64,000 bases of DNA from Kingdonia uniflora (taxonomy: Eukaryota > Streptophyta > Magnoliopsida > Ranunculales > Circaeasteraceae): the NCBI GenBank assembly GCA_014058105.1, contig JACGCM010002890.1:1240001-1304000 (forward strand), in the 5' to 3' direction. How positions within the stretch are numbered: the stretch's first letter is position 1; each line of letters begins with the position of its first letter. Below, in pieces: positions 34,746 through 45,371 of the stretch. Made by a program: the position numbers and the translations under genes. The notes under the pieces are model-generated. The model had not been told where the DNA came from. It searched no databases and worked only from the letters and a program-made list of their open reading frames with translations.

Positions 34746-35690
34746 ATTTTTACACAGTTAGAATCTTTCATATGTGATACATATATATATGTTCATAAGT
34801 TCATATATTCATAAAGATATCGTTGTCGAGATAATTCTCCAACAACTCATTCACTTTACTATCTGCTACTATTATTTATATTTATACTTATACACAGTTT
34901 TTGATCCAATTTATATATATTAATTCATCTTAGTATTTTTCATTCAATAGCCATTTGTTCAATTCACGATGTTTTTTCAATGTTTAATAAGTAACCTCGA
35001 TAACTCGTTAATTTTTATCTTTTTGTCAAATTATAGGAATCTCAATAGCTTCTCGAAGACGTTTTAACTTTTTCTGCCAAAAAAATGTTATTTCCATTTT
35101 ACGAATTCCCTTTCTCCGGCACAAAATCTGGCGACAACCATAATAGCTGGCAAAATCGTAACCCTCTTCGTATATCTCGTTACCTCACCACTATCTCCTC
35201 CCACTGCGCCGTAATTATAGCGCCCTTCCCAATCCCTTTTACTTCTCCTCCTATCCAATTTCTCTCCTTTTGATAACCAGAATTTTGTAACTCAAATTCA
35301 CCGACAACCAGAATTTCCAATATCAAATTAACAGACCTACGAAACAATTTTACTTTCTTATCCATGGACATATCTCATTCATTTCCAATTTATTGCATAT
35401 TATCTATTAATCTATAACCAATGTATCAATCTACGAAACAATTAGGGAGGGTCACTAACCTTGTTTCTGTGAAGCTTCTGTATCCCTCTCCTTTGCTTGC
35501 TTAGCCCTTTCGATCAACACACAAATCTCCTCCTTAGCAATTGTATCTAACAACTTTAGCGATGAGCAACAACGATTATCTCCCTCAATTTTTTTTCAGT
35601 TTGCAAAAGATATGAACAGTATCCCACCTCTGACATATTTAAAGACCCCACGTGACTGTACGTCACACCACTTTGCGATTGTCCAATTCC

Positions 35691-35909
35691 TCAAATATAA
35701 TGCCTCATGCATTTTTTCTCAACTTCTTTGACTCTTAATCTTCTCCCCATTAATAAAACTCTACATTCGTACTTCAATGCTTCAAATTCTCGAAGAATTT
35801 CCGTAGACACATTCATATCCATCAGTGTACGATCTATCTTATCCAATAGCTGATTTACATCATTTTCCTTATATTTCATACCATCACCTAATAGAACACA
35901 TTTTGCCAT
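35691..35909 (-). CDS. Element A small antisense ORF next to the 3' LTR
   Basis: A 72-codon minus-strand ORF (MAKCVLLGDGMKYKENDVNQ..., with charged helices). It lies just inside the shortened 3' LTR, where C and B have their first antisense ORFs. No domain was recognised and no strong TATA box was seen. It may be the first piece of the accessory gene or a chance frame. Confidence 0.4.
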   Translation of the reverse strand: MAKCVLLGDGMKYKENDVNQLLDKIDRTLMDMNVSTEILREFEALKYECRVLLMGRRLRVKEVEKKCMRHYI

Positions 35910-35965
35910 ATTCCTTTTGCATGTACGTTATCATATTCATACTATCTTACCAATCCCATATTCAT

Positions 35966-36119
35966 ACTAGATTTTATATCAAATTCTCCTCGAGGTCGGG
36001 GTTTTTCTCATTTTCTGCTGAGTTTTCCATGTAAAATCTTGGTTGTTAGCTTTTTATTATGCAATCCTTACGAACAAGTATTGAAAAAAGTTTTCCACCC
36101 AAAAAAACACGCCATTATA
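35966..36119 (+). repeat. 3' LTR of element A, 5'-truncated
   Basis: About 154 bp matching the end of the 5' LTR (ACTAGATTTTAYATCAAAT..., through GGTCG, to GCCATTRYA). The first 360 bp or so of the LTR, including its TATA box, are absent. Upstream sequence belongs to the antisense ORF region, so a deletion joined the two. Confidence 0.75.
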
Positions 36120-37240
36120 GATCTCATTAGTGATTTGTAAGTGGATTTTTAAAATTTTAACCCGATATGTTAGTATTTTAGAGCTAAAATTGGCTTAACC
36201 ACAATATGATATTTGTAGACCAATATGATATAGTGGCATAACTTTGTTTTTACAATTTTTTTTGCTTCGTAGATTGGCACTGGTATTCTTTTTTGACAAA
36301 ATACTGGTTACAAGAGTCTTCTAGGCCTTTCAGGTATATTTATACTTGGTGTATACGAATATTTTACATTTCACCATACTACATCTCGAGTAGCATTTGG
36401 TAGTATAGTATCGCAACTTCAAGATATTTATACTCATGCTATGAAATTATACTTAATTAGTTATTAATGTTTGTAGTTGAGATTTATATATATTATCGAG
36501 CCTCATGGTTGATATAACCTTAATGTGACATCCAATTATCGTGTAAATTGTGTGGATTATATAATCTTAGGAATTGGGAACATGTTGTGTGCTTACTGGC
36601 CCTAAGCGTTCTCAAACTGAAAGATTACGTTATTTACTTGAGTGCTTATAAATTGTATATATTTTCTAGTAGGTACAAAATAGAAATGTCCAATTTACAG
36701 GGTAAGTGTTGCCGAATTTTTGGTAGGGTTTTTCTTATTTGATTTGCTTCCCCGCAGGACTCTGATATAGATGTGACGCGCCATTTGATTTTTTTTATAT
36801 TTTCAGTTTCATAATGTATATTTCATTATTTTATTATCTTTTGGTTTGTAATTATTTTTATTTTTTATGGTTGAGGTTTGATTTTTTTGTTTGTTTTTGT
36901 TTAAAGTAGTTTCTTAACAATTATGGGACTATGAGAGCGATATAAGCAAGTGGTTATTATACGTAGAGATATTGTTTGTGTGTTGATGGTTCTATGTTTA
37001 GTGTGTAAGGGGTTGGATAATTAATTTGAATGCTCAAGTTGTATTTAGTGATTGAACAATAATTTTTAATGTTCTAGGTGGATTGAGACCTTATTTATTT
37101 ATATGAAATTGTAGTTTGTAGAACCTTGTAAATAAATCTTTCTCTTTTAAATTAACTTGTGGTTGATGAATGATTTGTACTATCTAACAGGGGTGTAATT
37201 CAAATTATAAAAATACTACATTTAGCATTACCTTCTTTAA
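36120..37240. other. CACTA interior, right of element A
   Basis: It begins GATCTCATTAGTGATTT followed by GTAAGTGG, a good splice donor. With the acceptor at 25571 this makes a plausible short exon that element A interrupted. The rest is AT-rich, intron- or 3' UTR-like, with no recognisable protein. Confidence 0.45.
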
Positions 37241-37765
37241 GGACGATTTATTCTGCCTTTATTAATATTGGCGCCATTCTTTTAGAGACAAAAAAATTCA
37301 TCTCAAATATTGTGTATTAGAGACAAAATAATCTGTCCCCAATAATATTAGTGCTGACTGAAAAATTTGGTGTCATATTTTTAGAGACAAACAAATTTAT
37401 CTCAAATATTGTGTATTAGAGACAAAATAATCCGTCCCCAATAATATTAGCGCTCGCAGAAAAATTTGGCATCATACTTTTAAAGACAAACAAATTCGTC
37501 TCTAATAATATGTATTAGGGACGGTTGTACTCCGTCTCTAAAGGAGTTGAAAACCAAAGACTTTTAGAGACGGATTTTTGGCATCTCTAAAGCCATCCTT
37601 AATAGTATAAGAAACGGATGTGTCCGTCCCTAATGTATTTGGGATGCCACCCTGAAGGGACAACACTTTACTATTCCTAAAGACGTCCCTAATAGCTATA
37701 GGGACAGATTAGAAGCCTTTTGGGATACTTTTTTGCCATCCCTAATGATAGTTTTTCTTGTAGTG
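37240..37765. repeat. Right CACTA subterminal repeats and terminus
   Basis: Many copies of TTAGAGACAAA / TTAGGGACGG and their complements, including a larger duplicated block starting near 37283 and 37381 (about 98 bp apart: TTAGAGACAAA...AATAATATTAG). It ends TTTTTCTTGTAGTG. This is the usual subterminal structure of CACTA elements. Confidence 0.85.
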
Positions 37766-38170
37766 ACGTCAATCAGCCGGCTGTACCCCCTTTCTCCTCG
37801 CCTATGGCACAGAAGCCGTCATTCTAACAAAATACCGCCTTCCCATCAAAAATCACGAGCTTACAGACGAAGAAAATGAGTTCGAATTGGCCTACAATAT
37901 GAATTGGATTGATGAAACTAGGAAACGGCTTATTGCCAACCTAAGTCGATATCACCATATGCTGACCAGCTCGTATAATAAAAAAGTCTGAAGCTGTGAG
38001 TTCTAAATCGACGATCTCGTCCTCCGAGAAATCCCATAACATAAAAGAAGTACATGCCGGGAAGCTTGTAAAAAATTGGGAAGTTCCATTCCTAATCATT
38101 GGTCAAACTGATCAGGGATCATAGTATCTCATGACGGAGCAATCTCAAATCCATAGAATACTAGGTGACT
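37766..38170 (+). pseudogene. Element C integrase, 3' part
   Basis: Resumes the frame cut at 20970: LWHRS/YGTEAVILTKYRLP region, then NHELTDEENEFELAYNMNWI (about 37852) and YHHMLTSSYNKKV (about 37955), matching B's integrase nearly residue for residue (NLNWIDE, SYNKRVRTREF in B). TGA and TAA stops interrupt the C-terminal part (IDDLVLREIP). Confidence 0.83.
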
Positions 38171-38346
38171 GAAACAGTACTATCATTAATTCCCTGGTTT
38201 CACCATTTCAATATTCTTGTTCTTTCCATTCCAAAAGTAAGATTTCAATCTCCAAACAGTGTACATTCTATTCTACTCAATGAAAACTTCTAAGTTTTTT
38301 ACCACATTACTCTCTAATTATGTAGATTAAATATATTGCATAGATT

Positions 38347-38665
38347 AATTAAAGCAAAGGTAATACTAGTTTTCAATCGACATCCATACACAGATTAAAG
38401 CAAAGGTAGTACAAGCTTTCAATCGACATCTATACATAGGTTAAAGCAAAGGTAATACTAGTTTTCAATCGCTCATCTAAACAAATTAAAGCAAAGGTAA
38501 TACAAGCTTTCAATTGATATCTATACACAGATTAAAGCAAATATAAAACTAGTTTTCAATCGCCCATTTATACATAATTTGTGATTAAAACAAAAGTAGT
38601 ACTAGTTTTCAATCAAAGATCTCTAACAGACATAAGATAAAGCAAAGGTAAAACTAGCTTTCATC
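38347..38665. repeat. 46-bp tandem repeat of element C
   Basis: Seven units anchored on TTAAAGCAAAGGTA, with A of AAAGC near 38351, 38397, 38443, 38488, 38534, 38587 and 38639. The period is 45-46 bp for the first five and about 52 bp for the last two, and each holds an ACTAGTTTTCAATCG-like block. The array sits after the integrase and before the antisense ORFs. Confidence 0.88.
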
Positions 38666-38682
38666 TCTCAATATGTTTGCAA

Positions 38683-39649
38683 CTACAGATACTTATATAA
38701 GTTACATCTATAACCCGCTTCTAAGGTTTCTTCTGCTGCTAATGGGAGGTCAGCTACGCCTTTCCCTACATCAGAAGGACGTTCAGCCATAAAATTTGGA
38801 GCTCGAGTAGCTTCAGTAATCCTGCCTTGCTCTACCAATTCAATAGGTCGAGAACCTAGCTCCATTTCTATGGCATTCATATAGTTTCCTCGATCTATAT
38901 CGACTTTACAAATTCATCCTCTTCCCGATAGGCAATCGTACAAGGTATCCTTCTCAAACTCAAGTCTTCTCACTTCCTCCACAAAATAGGCAATAACAGC
39001 CATTAGCACCAGTGAGCATGTTGCTTCGAGCATAACTACCAGGGAAAAATACTATCTCAATCTGTGATAACGCTCTTGCAAGTTTTTATTCCATCCATCT
39101 TGCTACTCTATATGTCTTTCTACGCGTGACATAATCTTATTATGCTCATTTTCCTTCTCCGCTGCTTTATATGGCGCTGCCTGGCTCATCGTCCTTAATT
39201 CTTCCAAATGAGTACGAAGTTCCTCAAACTCCCTGTCTTTCCATATACTTCCCCTAACAGAAGACCTCTTTAACAATTCATCTTTCTTCCTTAATAATTG
39301 ATCCTTACCTCTGATCACCCCTTCTAATTCATGCTCTCTGCCAAGAACTATGTCCAACTTACGTTGGCTCTCCCTTAAACGTTCATTTCCTCTTTGTAAG
39401 TGAGATTGAATATGAGCTAAATCTCCCTCCAACTCTCTAATTCGAGCTGATAGGTCAACAACATCCCCTTTTACAATGGAGACACCGACATCGCCTTTTT
39501 TCTTCTTCTACCACTCTCCATCCTCGGCCTTCTTGATACACGAATTGGCCGTAACCAAATCTGCCATTAATTAGGTTACCCTCTCATTCAATTCATCATA
39601 TCGTCTTTGAACCATCTGGAAATATATATCATTAGCAGGTAAAGCCTCA
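38683..39649 (-). pseudogene. Element C antisense ORF, C-terminal part (coiled coil)
   Basis: Minus-strand blocks 39432-39103 (109 codons; RESQRKLDIVLGREHELEGV, a long charged coiled coil) and 38880-38683 (NAIEMELGSRPIELVEQ). A short Cys-containing segment near 38920 resembles B's DCFSGRTCACKLDIS. Just upstream the frame runs into element B at 39649/49719 and continues in register on the other side, so B landed within this ORF. Confidence 0.65.
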
Positions 39650-40231
39650 TGTAGGGACTAGATTTCGCAAAGCTCAAACTGGCCTGAAGTCGATCCTTAC
39701 ACCAAGAACTACTATGCCAAGAATTAAATAAGAGATAATACTTGATACAGGGAATTTAGCGTGGAAAACCTGTGAATAGGTAAAAACCACAACCTCGAGT
39801 GGAGGATTTTGTGAAAGTAGTATTATTGCTTGAGAGAGTGTGAGAATCTGATTATAAGAGTTAATCTAATGATCGAACAGCTAGATTTCAGATAATTATA
39901 TGTATATCCCTCCTCCCCTTTTTCCCTAGGAACTCTGCCCTTTTATAAACCCTACTCTCAGCTTGACATCGTGCTCGAACACGTTTTCCTGAAAGTGGGA
40001 GTCATGGGTAGTTGAGTATGTAATTGTTAGCTTGTGGGAGACAGGTGTATGTTGATCTGTTATATTTACATCTGTTATGGATGATCCACGTTCTGCTTGA
40101 GTTTGTGGTCGATGTGTAATTGTTAACGTGTTTGTAACTGTGTGAGTCTGGTACTGGATAAGATTGAGTCTTATATAGATCGAGGTACAGATGAGATCGA
40201 GTGTCCTTAGCTCAAGGGATAAGTCCCTATA
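39650..40231 (-). repeat. 3' LTR of element B
   Basis: TGTAGGGACTAG...GTCCCTATA; the final CA/TG pair is mutated to TA at the pol-side end. On the minus strand the TATA box CTATATAAGAC is near 40168-40178. A purine tract GCGAGGGGGCAAT (minus, 40244-40232) directly precedes it. Confidence 0.9.
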
Positions 40232-40443
40232 ATTGCCCCCTCGCAACTGAAGTCACCTGTGACTTTAGTTGATAAAAAACCTAAAACTCGGACCTTTTGA
40301 TGACGTAAGCAACGCTTGAAAAATGGAATGTCTGTAATGAAGAGTGGGTTACCATTATGACGCGTGAGTATCATGGGCGGACTGTTAGTTTTCCTGAACG
40401 GATGACTGTTTGGGGAAACAATGTGCATTAAATGCAGTATCGC

Positions 40444-40452
40444 TATAAATAG
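40444..40452 (+). promoter_or_regulatory. TATA box of element B's first antisense ORF
   Basis: TATAAATAG lies 61 bp upstream of the ATG at 40505 and about 210 bp from the LTR, on the strand opposite pol. It is a close match to the plant TATA consensus. Confidence 0.55.
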
Positions 40453-40504
40453 TGGATTTGATTGCCGAATAACTTGCAATACATTTTGCCGGTTTTCTTT
40501 TATC

Positions 40505-40795
40505 ATGGAGGGATTCTGGATATGGCTTTGTGGCTATCAGAGTAGGGAGACTCCCTTTGTTGTTTTCTTGAAGGAGTGTTGTTTGAAATATTTCCGGGTA
40601 TTATGTAGCGTCTGTTTTAGCGGCCGGGGTGTATATGATGCAAAATCCCTGGTCTCTAATGATGTTCCGATTTTTAACGTAAGAGTCCTTCTCGACTTCC
40701 ACGAACTCTGGGTTAGTGTGGATAAGGAGGAAATGACAGCGGTGGTGGAGGTAGAAGATGTAGCGCCTCTCTCGGTGTCATCGCTTTTCTTTTAA
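40505..40795 (+). CDS. Element B antisense ORF 1
   Basis: A 96-residue open frame (MEGFWIWLCGYQSRETPFVV...), with a hydrophobic Cys-rich N-terminal half (CCLKYFRVLCSVCFSG) and an acidic end (EMTAVVEVEDVAPLS). It runs opposite to the element's own pol and follows a TATA box. No domain was recognised. The start at 40505 is chosen over 40421 because it lies downstream of the TATA. It may be exon 1 of a spliced antisense gene. Confidence 0.45.
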   Translation: MEGFWIWLCGYQSRETPFVVFLKECCLKYFRVLCSVCFSGRGVYDAKSLVSNDVPIFNVRVLLDFHELWVSVDKEEMTAVVEVEDVAPLSVSSLFF

Positions 40796-41336
40796 TTCTT
40801 CCTGTACGGGAATGAAGGGGAAAGAGGTTTCTGACCTATTGCAGTCTTGTACTTTGTGATCTGTGGTGGAGGTTTATATGGAAGATCAAAAGTATCTCGG
40901 CAACGATAAAAGAACTAGAGACCTGTCCTTGTATTGGAGAAAGTATTTGTAATATCGAGCTTTGAAGAGATTGATTCTGTAATTGTAAAGTAACGTTGTA
41001 GAAATAGTCATGAAACCAGCTTGTTAGATAAAAATCAAGCGTAATAAAAGAATATCTTGTTTGCCTTTTACTAGCAAAAGGCAGAAATGGTCGGCATGTC
41101 ATCGAGCTGTACATACTATGGGAGGGAATAGTTGGTGGTATAACATACCTTATTTTACCTCATAAATGAATCGAGCTTAGCAAATGTAAATATAAAGCTC
41201 AAAATATAATCTTTAGAGAGCTCGATTAAGCATGAAATGATAATAGTAAGTAGCTCGAACCCGGGAAGAGTGGGTTACAGAAACTAAAATACCTTGCGTA
41301 TAGTCAATCAAAATATTAGTCCTGTTAACTAAACAG
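40796..41336. other. Element B spacer between antisense ORFs
   Basis: No recognisable protein or RNA. The minus-strand ORF at 40836-41114 shows no motif and is probably accidental. The right edge contains the TATA box for the next ORF. Confidence 0.5.
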
Positions 41337-41344
41337 TATAAAAG
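41337..41344 (+). promoter_or_regulatory. TATA box of element B's second antisense ORF
   Basis: TATAAAAG, 43 bp upstream of the ATG at 41380, a canonical plant TATA sequence at a short leader distance. Confidence 0.6.
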
Positions 41345-41379
41345 TGTGACTTGTTCTCTGAGAAGGTTATTCATTAAAA

Positions 41380-42566
41380 ATGGTGAAGACTCGTTCTAAG
41401 AGGGCTGTTGAAGCGCGTGTGCTGAACGACTTGCGTTTAGCATTTAAGATTGATGAAATAAGGGAAGCTGTTTTCGGGCCGTAAGGTTATGATGTGGTTA
41501 TGCTTGAAACCCGAGCAAACTACGAGGGTAAGACTGACATAAAAAGGGGCGAGGAAATGAATCGCGTGTACTGGTCCGAGTCTATGCGAATCAGCTGGCG
41601 GTCTGTGAAAGATCGTAAAAAGTTTGTCCTGATGATGGCCAGGGAGGAAATCAATAATGAGGATATGGATGTCATTTAAAAGGGAAAGAGGCTCAAAGCA
41701 GGGCTGATTTAGTAGAGATTCAAGCCAAGAACCAAAATTTGGTGGATGATGCTCGCGAAAACGTGAGGAGGGCTACGCAACGTGAGAAAGAGATGAATGA
41801 AAGAATTAATCAACTTTTTGCGCGAATTTCCAAATCGGAGCGGGAGTTATGTGTAAGTGAATTGAAGTATCAGAAAAATCTAAAATTTGAATTGGATAAA
41901 AGGGATTGTGAAATTGCTTTTGGTGAGGGGAGTCGAGAGATGAAGGAATTTCTTCGTCGAAAAGAAGAGTTAGTGGAGAATATACGTATTGATCTCGCAA
42001 ACTCTTAACAATAGTCGATAGATCTTACAAGGTAGATGAGTGAACGTATTGATCAATTAACAGCTGGACTGGCTGAATCGAAAGCTCGTCGTTGGAAGGA
42101 TAACAAGCGCGCTGCTATTACTCACCAAGCCTTCAAGGAACTAGTAGTTCACGAACAAGAAAAATGTGATGGGGAAGTTTTGCATCAACGGTAATTAAGT
42201 GCATTGGTTGCATTTTTTGTCGAGTAAATAAAATTCCTGCGAGTTGAGAGAGATTTGATGCAAGATTGCTTCTCTGGAAGGACTTGCGCATGCAAACTTG
42301 ATATCTCGAGCATATATCCAATTGGTGTTATGGATCGTGGTATCGGGACCGCGACGGCTGAACATATAGCTCGAGGGAGAGAAATTGTTGCTGAACGAGT
42401 TCCAGAATATATGCCATCCAGGACTAAAATAGGGGGAAGCTCGAGTATAGTCTCACCTACTCCTGTTGCGGGAGGAAGGTCGAGTATAGTCTCACCTACT
42501 CCTGCTGTGGGAGGAAGGTCGACTGCTCTCCCATCAAGAAAATCCAGCAGAGTTAAAAAGAAATAA
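41380..42566 (+). pseudogene. Element B antisense ORF 2, coiled-coil protein
   Basis: Starts MVKTRSKRAVEARVLNDLRL at 41380 and keeps frame to 41679 except for one TAA before GYDVVMLETRANYEG. After a shift it continues at 41739-42008 (ENVRRATQREKEMNERINQL, coiled coil), with a Cys-rich patch (CFSGRTCACK, about 42270) and a basic C-terminus (SRKSSRVKKK). A 39-bp direct repeat (42441-42479, 42480-42518) encodes SSIVSPTPVAGGR twice. C has two related starts, MVKTRLMVYEERV at 55255 and MVRTHSERVRHVA at 53996. Its role is unknown. A nucleic-acid-binding coiled-coil protein is a guess from composition. Confidence 0.6.
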
Positions 42567-42779
42567 AATTGAACTCTGAAAACGAGTACCTTTTGTATGT
42601 AGCAGATGTTGATGCTTCAGTGCTCGATGTAAGACTTTGAGGGGAGCGTTGTAATTTAAAATGCTGATATGAGAAAATAATATTTCCACACCTGCAATAG
42701 AGTTATTCTCTGGTTTGACCCATTGAATTAGAAGAAGTTCGTGGGTATAGAAGTAAGTATTATCTGTACTTCAACCCTT

Positions 42780-43260
42780 GAACTTTAGGGAGGCTTTGCG
42801 GTAGCGAGCTAGTATTATCTTTGCTCATACTTTAGGAGGTCACCGCAGGCTAAGAGGTTCTTTATGGCCCCCGCCTCGGATCTGTGTTTCCTCAGGGGTT
42901 CAGTTAGTATTATTTATGCCTTGATACCATATTTGAGAGCTGGGATTATCGGCAGCGAGCAACATCTTACTCATGCTTTAGGCCTGATCTGTTAGCTGAG
43001 GCTCTTTATGTCCCCAACCCTGGAGGTTTTGTATCCTCAGGGGTTCGGCTAGTATTATTTATGCCTTGATACCAATGTTGGATGTTAGAGCTTAGCGGCA
43101 GCGAACAAGTTTTTTCCTCACTCGTGCTTTAGGCTTGTTATCTTCAGGCTAAGAGGTTCTTTATGGCCCCCGCCTTCAGATGTATGAGAATTCTCAGGGG
43201 TTCGGCTAGTATTATCTATGCCATTACCAATGCTGGATGTTGTTTACCTTTAGGGATCGA
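42780..43260. repeat. 150-bp tandem repeat of element B
   Basis: Three to four imperfect units, each with CTCAGGGGTTCGGCTAGTAT (at 42891, 43036 and 43193), GCTTTAGG and AGGTTCTTTATGGCCCCCGC blocks. Spacings are 145 and 157 bp. It lies between the integrase end and the antisense ORFs, as in A and C, but is unrelated in sequence to their arrays. Confidence 0.8.
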
Positions 43261-43439
43261 GCTAGGATAAACTGCGTTTTTACTCTTGGATGAGATTGTA
43301 TTGATTGATAGGGATTTGTGATAAAATGAGATTTCATTGATTGAAAAGAGTTTGTACATACATTGGAGGAGAAATCTCGAGGTGGGTTAAACACTGTTAA
43401 GTGATGGAGGAACTGTTTAGCGTCGATATAACTTCAATC

Positions 43440-44700
43440 TTCTCGTATTCCATGGATTTGGAATTTTGTCACCAGCTTTCATCATGGGATAGTAAGAACG
43501 CAGACCAGTTCGACCTATGACCATGAAAGGACCTCACAGTTTTCCGCTAGTTTCCCAGCATGTGGATCTTTTTTGTTATCTGGGATTTCTTAAAGGACCC
43601 AGTCGTTGATGGCGAACTCCCGAGTGCGAACACGTTTGTTGTATGAACTTTCCAGTGTTTGATGATATCGACCATGATTTGCGATAGCTCGATCTCTTAT
43701 CTCATCGATCCAATTTAGGTTACAAGCCAATTCGAACTCATTCTCTTCATCTGTGAGCTCGTGGTCTCTCAAAGGATGGTGGTACTTTGTTGGGATGACT
43801 GCTTCAGTTCCATAGGCGAGTAGAAAAGGAGAGCATTGTATTGACTTCCGGGGCGTAGTTCGATAAACCCATAAGACGTAAGGTAATTCAAGTATCCAGT
43901 TGCCCTTCTTCTGTAACATAAGGCACTTTTTGAGACCATCTACGATGATCTTGTTTGTGATCTCTGCCTGTTTGTTTCCCTGGGGGTAGTATGGGTTTGA
44001 TGGAGAATGGATTATGTCGTGTTTGTTGAGAAATGCTATGACCTTTGCTCCAACGAACTGAGGAGCGTTATTGATACAGATCAAATATGGGCAACCAAAT
44101 CTTATGATAATATGCAAGCAAATGAAAGAAATGACCTCTTCTTCTCGAGTTCTGCATAGAGGAACTGCTTCGGCCCATTTGGTGAAGTAATCCGTGGCAA
44201 CAAGGAGAAATTTCCTATTACCCGGAGTATTGGGGAATTCACCAACTAGATCGAGTGCCCATCGCTTGAACGGCCAGTACACCTTACTTGCATGAAGTTC
44301 GAGGGCAAGGGCCCGAATTTGATTTCCATGACGCTGACATGCATCGCATTTCCATTAGTATTCTTCAGCTTGCTTTTGCATCCCTGGCCAGAATACTCCT
44401 TGGGTAATAACTCTATTAGCAAGAGTTCGTCCTGCTGTATGGGATCCGCAGATTCCTTCATGTAGATCTCGAAGCATGTTGTCGGCAATCCCTTTAGAGA
44501 GGCACTTGAGGTATGGATCAGTGACCAAGCGTTTGTAGAGATCGACATTTAGTTGGACTGTGTAGCATTTTGAATTCTCGATGATGTGTTTGCGCTGTTG
44601 TGGATCATCTGGCAGTGGTCCATTGCATGAGTTATCCTGACCGAGATAAATAACGAAAGGTTTCCTCCAATCATCTTCCACCATCTTATCGCCCCCAGTG
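43440..44700 (-). pseudogene. Element B integrase remnant
   Basis: The longest block is 44282-43590 (230 codons): RWALDLVGEFPNTPGN (first D), DYFTKWAEAVPLC, YYPQGNKQAEITN (the Glu) and ELTDEENEFELACNLNWIDE. The second Asp is lost: the usual DNG reads NNA (CINNAPQF, codon AAT at 44072-44070). The zinc-binding half (44684-44246) includes LKCLSKGIADNMLRDLHEGI and is split by a stop. It would have inserted the cDNA into the genome but is inactive as written. Confidence 0.87.
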
Positions 44701-44762
44701 CTAATCGCATATATCGTAGTACGATTAATACTAGGGCCAGAAATAACCTCGATTTAAAGGTG

Positions 44763-45350
44763 TCATGATTCTGTACCCAATACTCTGGCTAAGTAAGCCA
44801 AGGAGTCAGCGTGGCGATTCTCTCCTTGAGGGAGGTATTCGAGTGTAGCTTTGTGAAATTTGTTTAGTTTTTCTACAACCAGAGCTGCATAATCGACCAT
44901 GATGCCGTTTTTCTTGTAATGTTCTGAGTAGTGATGAACGATTAGAAGAGAGTCTGTGCAGGCTAAGATTTCAGTGATTCCGAGTTCGAGGGCCATGTCC
45001 AGGCCGTGAATGAGTGCCTCATATTCTGTAACATTGTTCGAGGCTTTGAAGTCGAGGCAGATAGATTTTTCAATTTTGTCGTTGGAAGGTGTAATGAAAA
45101 CGATCCCAATTCCCAACCGTGCAGGTCCCGCTGAACCATCGGTGAGGAGCCTTCACCCTTCTTAAGATATCCATGATGCTCGATCATCAAAAGATTTGGA
45201 GGGTAGAATCTCATCTACTGCATCTTCGGTAAGATCTGGATCATGTTCTTCCCAATCAGGATCTAAAACTGGAAAGTCTGCTAGAAAATCAGCGACTGCT
45301 TGACCCTTTTTGGAAATTCGCTGCTCGAATTTGATTTCGCACTCCGCCAA
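44763..45350 (-). pseudogene. Element B RNase H remnant
   Basis: 45350-45162 encodes the linker (QAVADFLADFPVLDPDWEE). Then 45116-44763 (117 codons) gives SNNVTEYEALIHGLDMALEL, ACTDSLLIVHHY and QGENRHADSLAYLARVLGTE, with Glu and Asp residues of the RNase H fold. The start of the domain (TDGSAGP-like) lies across a frameshift near 45130. Confidence 0.8.
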
Positions 45351-45371
45351 ACTGACGGACCACTGCTGTAC

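Larger units (their letters stand above)
25592..36119 (+). mobile_element. Ty3/gypsy retrotransposon A, inserted in the CACTA
   Basis: The probable 5' LTR is 25592-26105, PBS-type sequence TTGGCGCCGTCTGTGG at 26107, then gag, protease, RT, RNase H, integrase, five 60-bp repeats, antisense ORFs and a shortened 3' LTR ending at 36119. Flanks gattt (25587-25591) and gatct (36120-36124) are a 5-bp duplication with one change. Both ends appear to have the TG/CA termini mutated to TA. It belongs to the same lineage as B and C but is clearly diverged. Confidence 0.8.
20971..37765. mobile_element. CACTA (En/Spm-type) transposon carrying a WAK gene fragment
   Basis: The left end is CACTACAAAAAAAAG and the right end, reverse-complemented, is CACTACAAGAAAAAC. 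Both are followed by ATTAGGGA-type subterminal repeats. The element sits in C's integrase frame, which continues in register on the far side. No 3-bp target duplication is clear (gca against acg). Without element A it would be about 6.3 kb. No intact TNPA/TNPD transposase was found, so it is non-autonomous or decayed. It carries a truncated wall-associated kinase gene. Confidence 0.85.
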
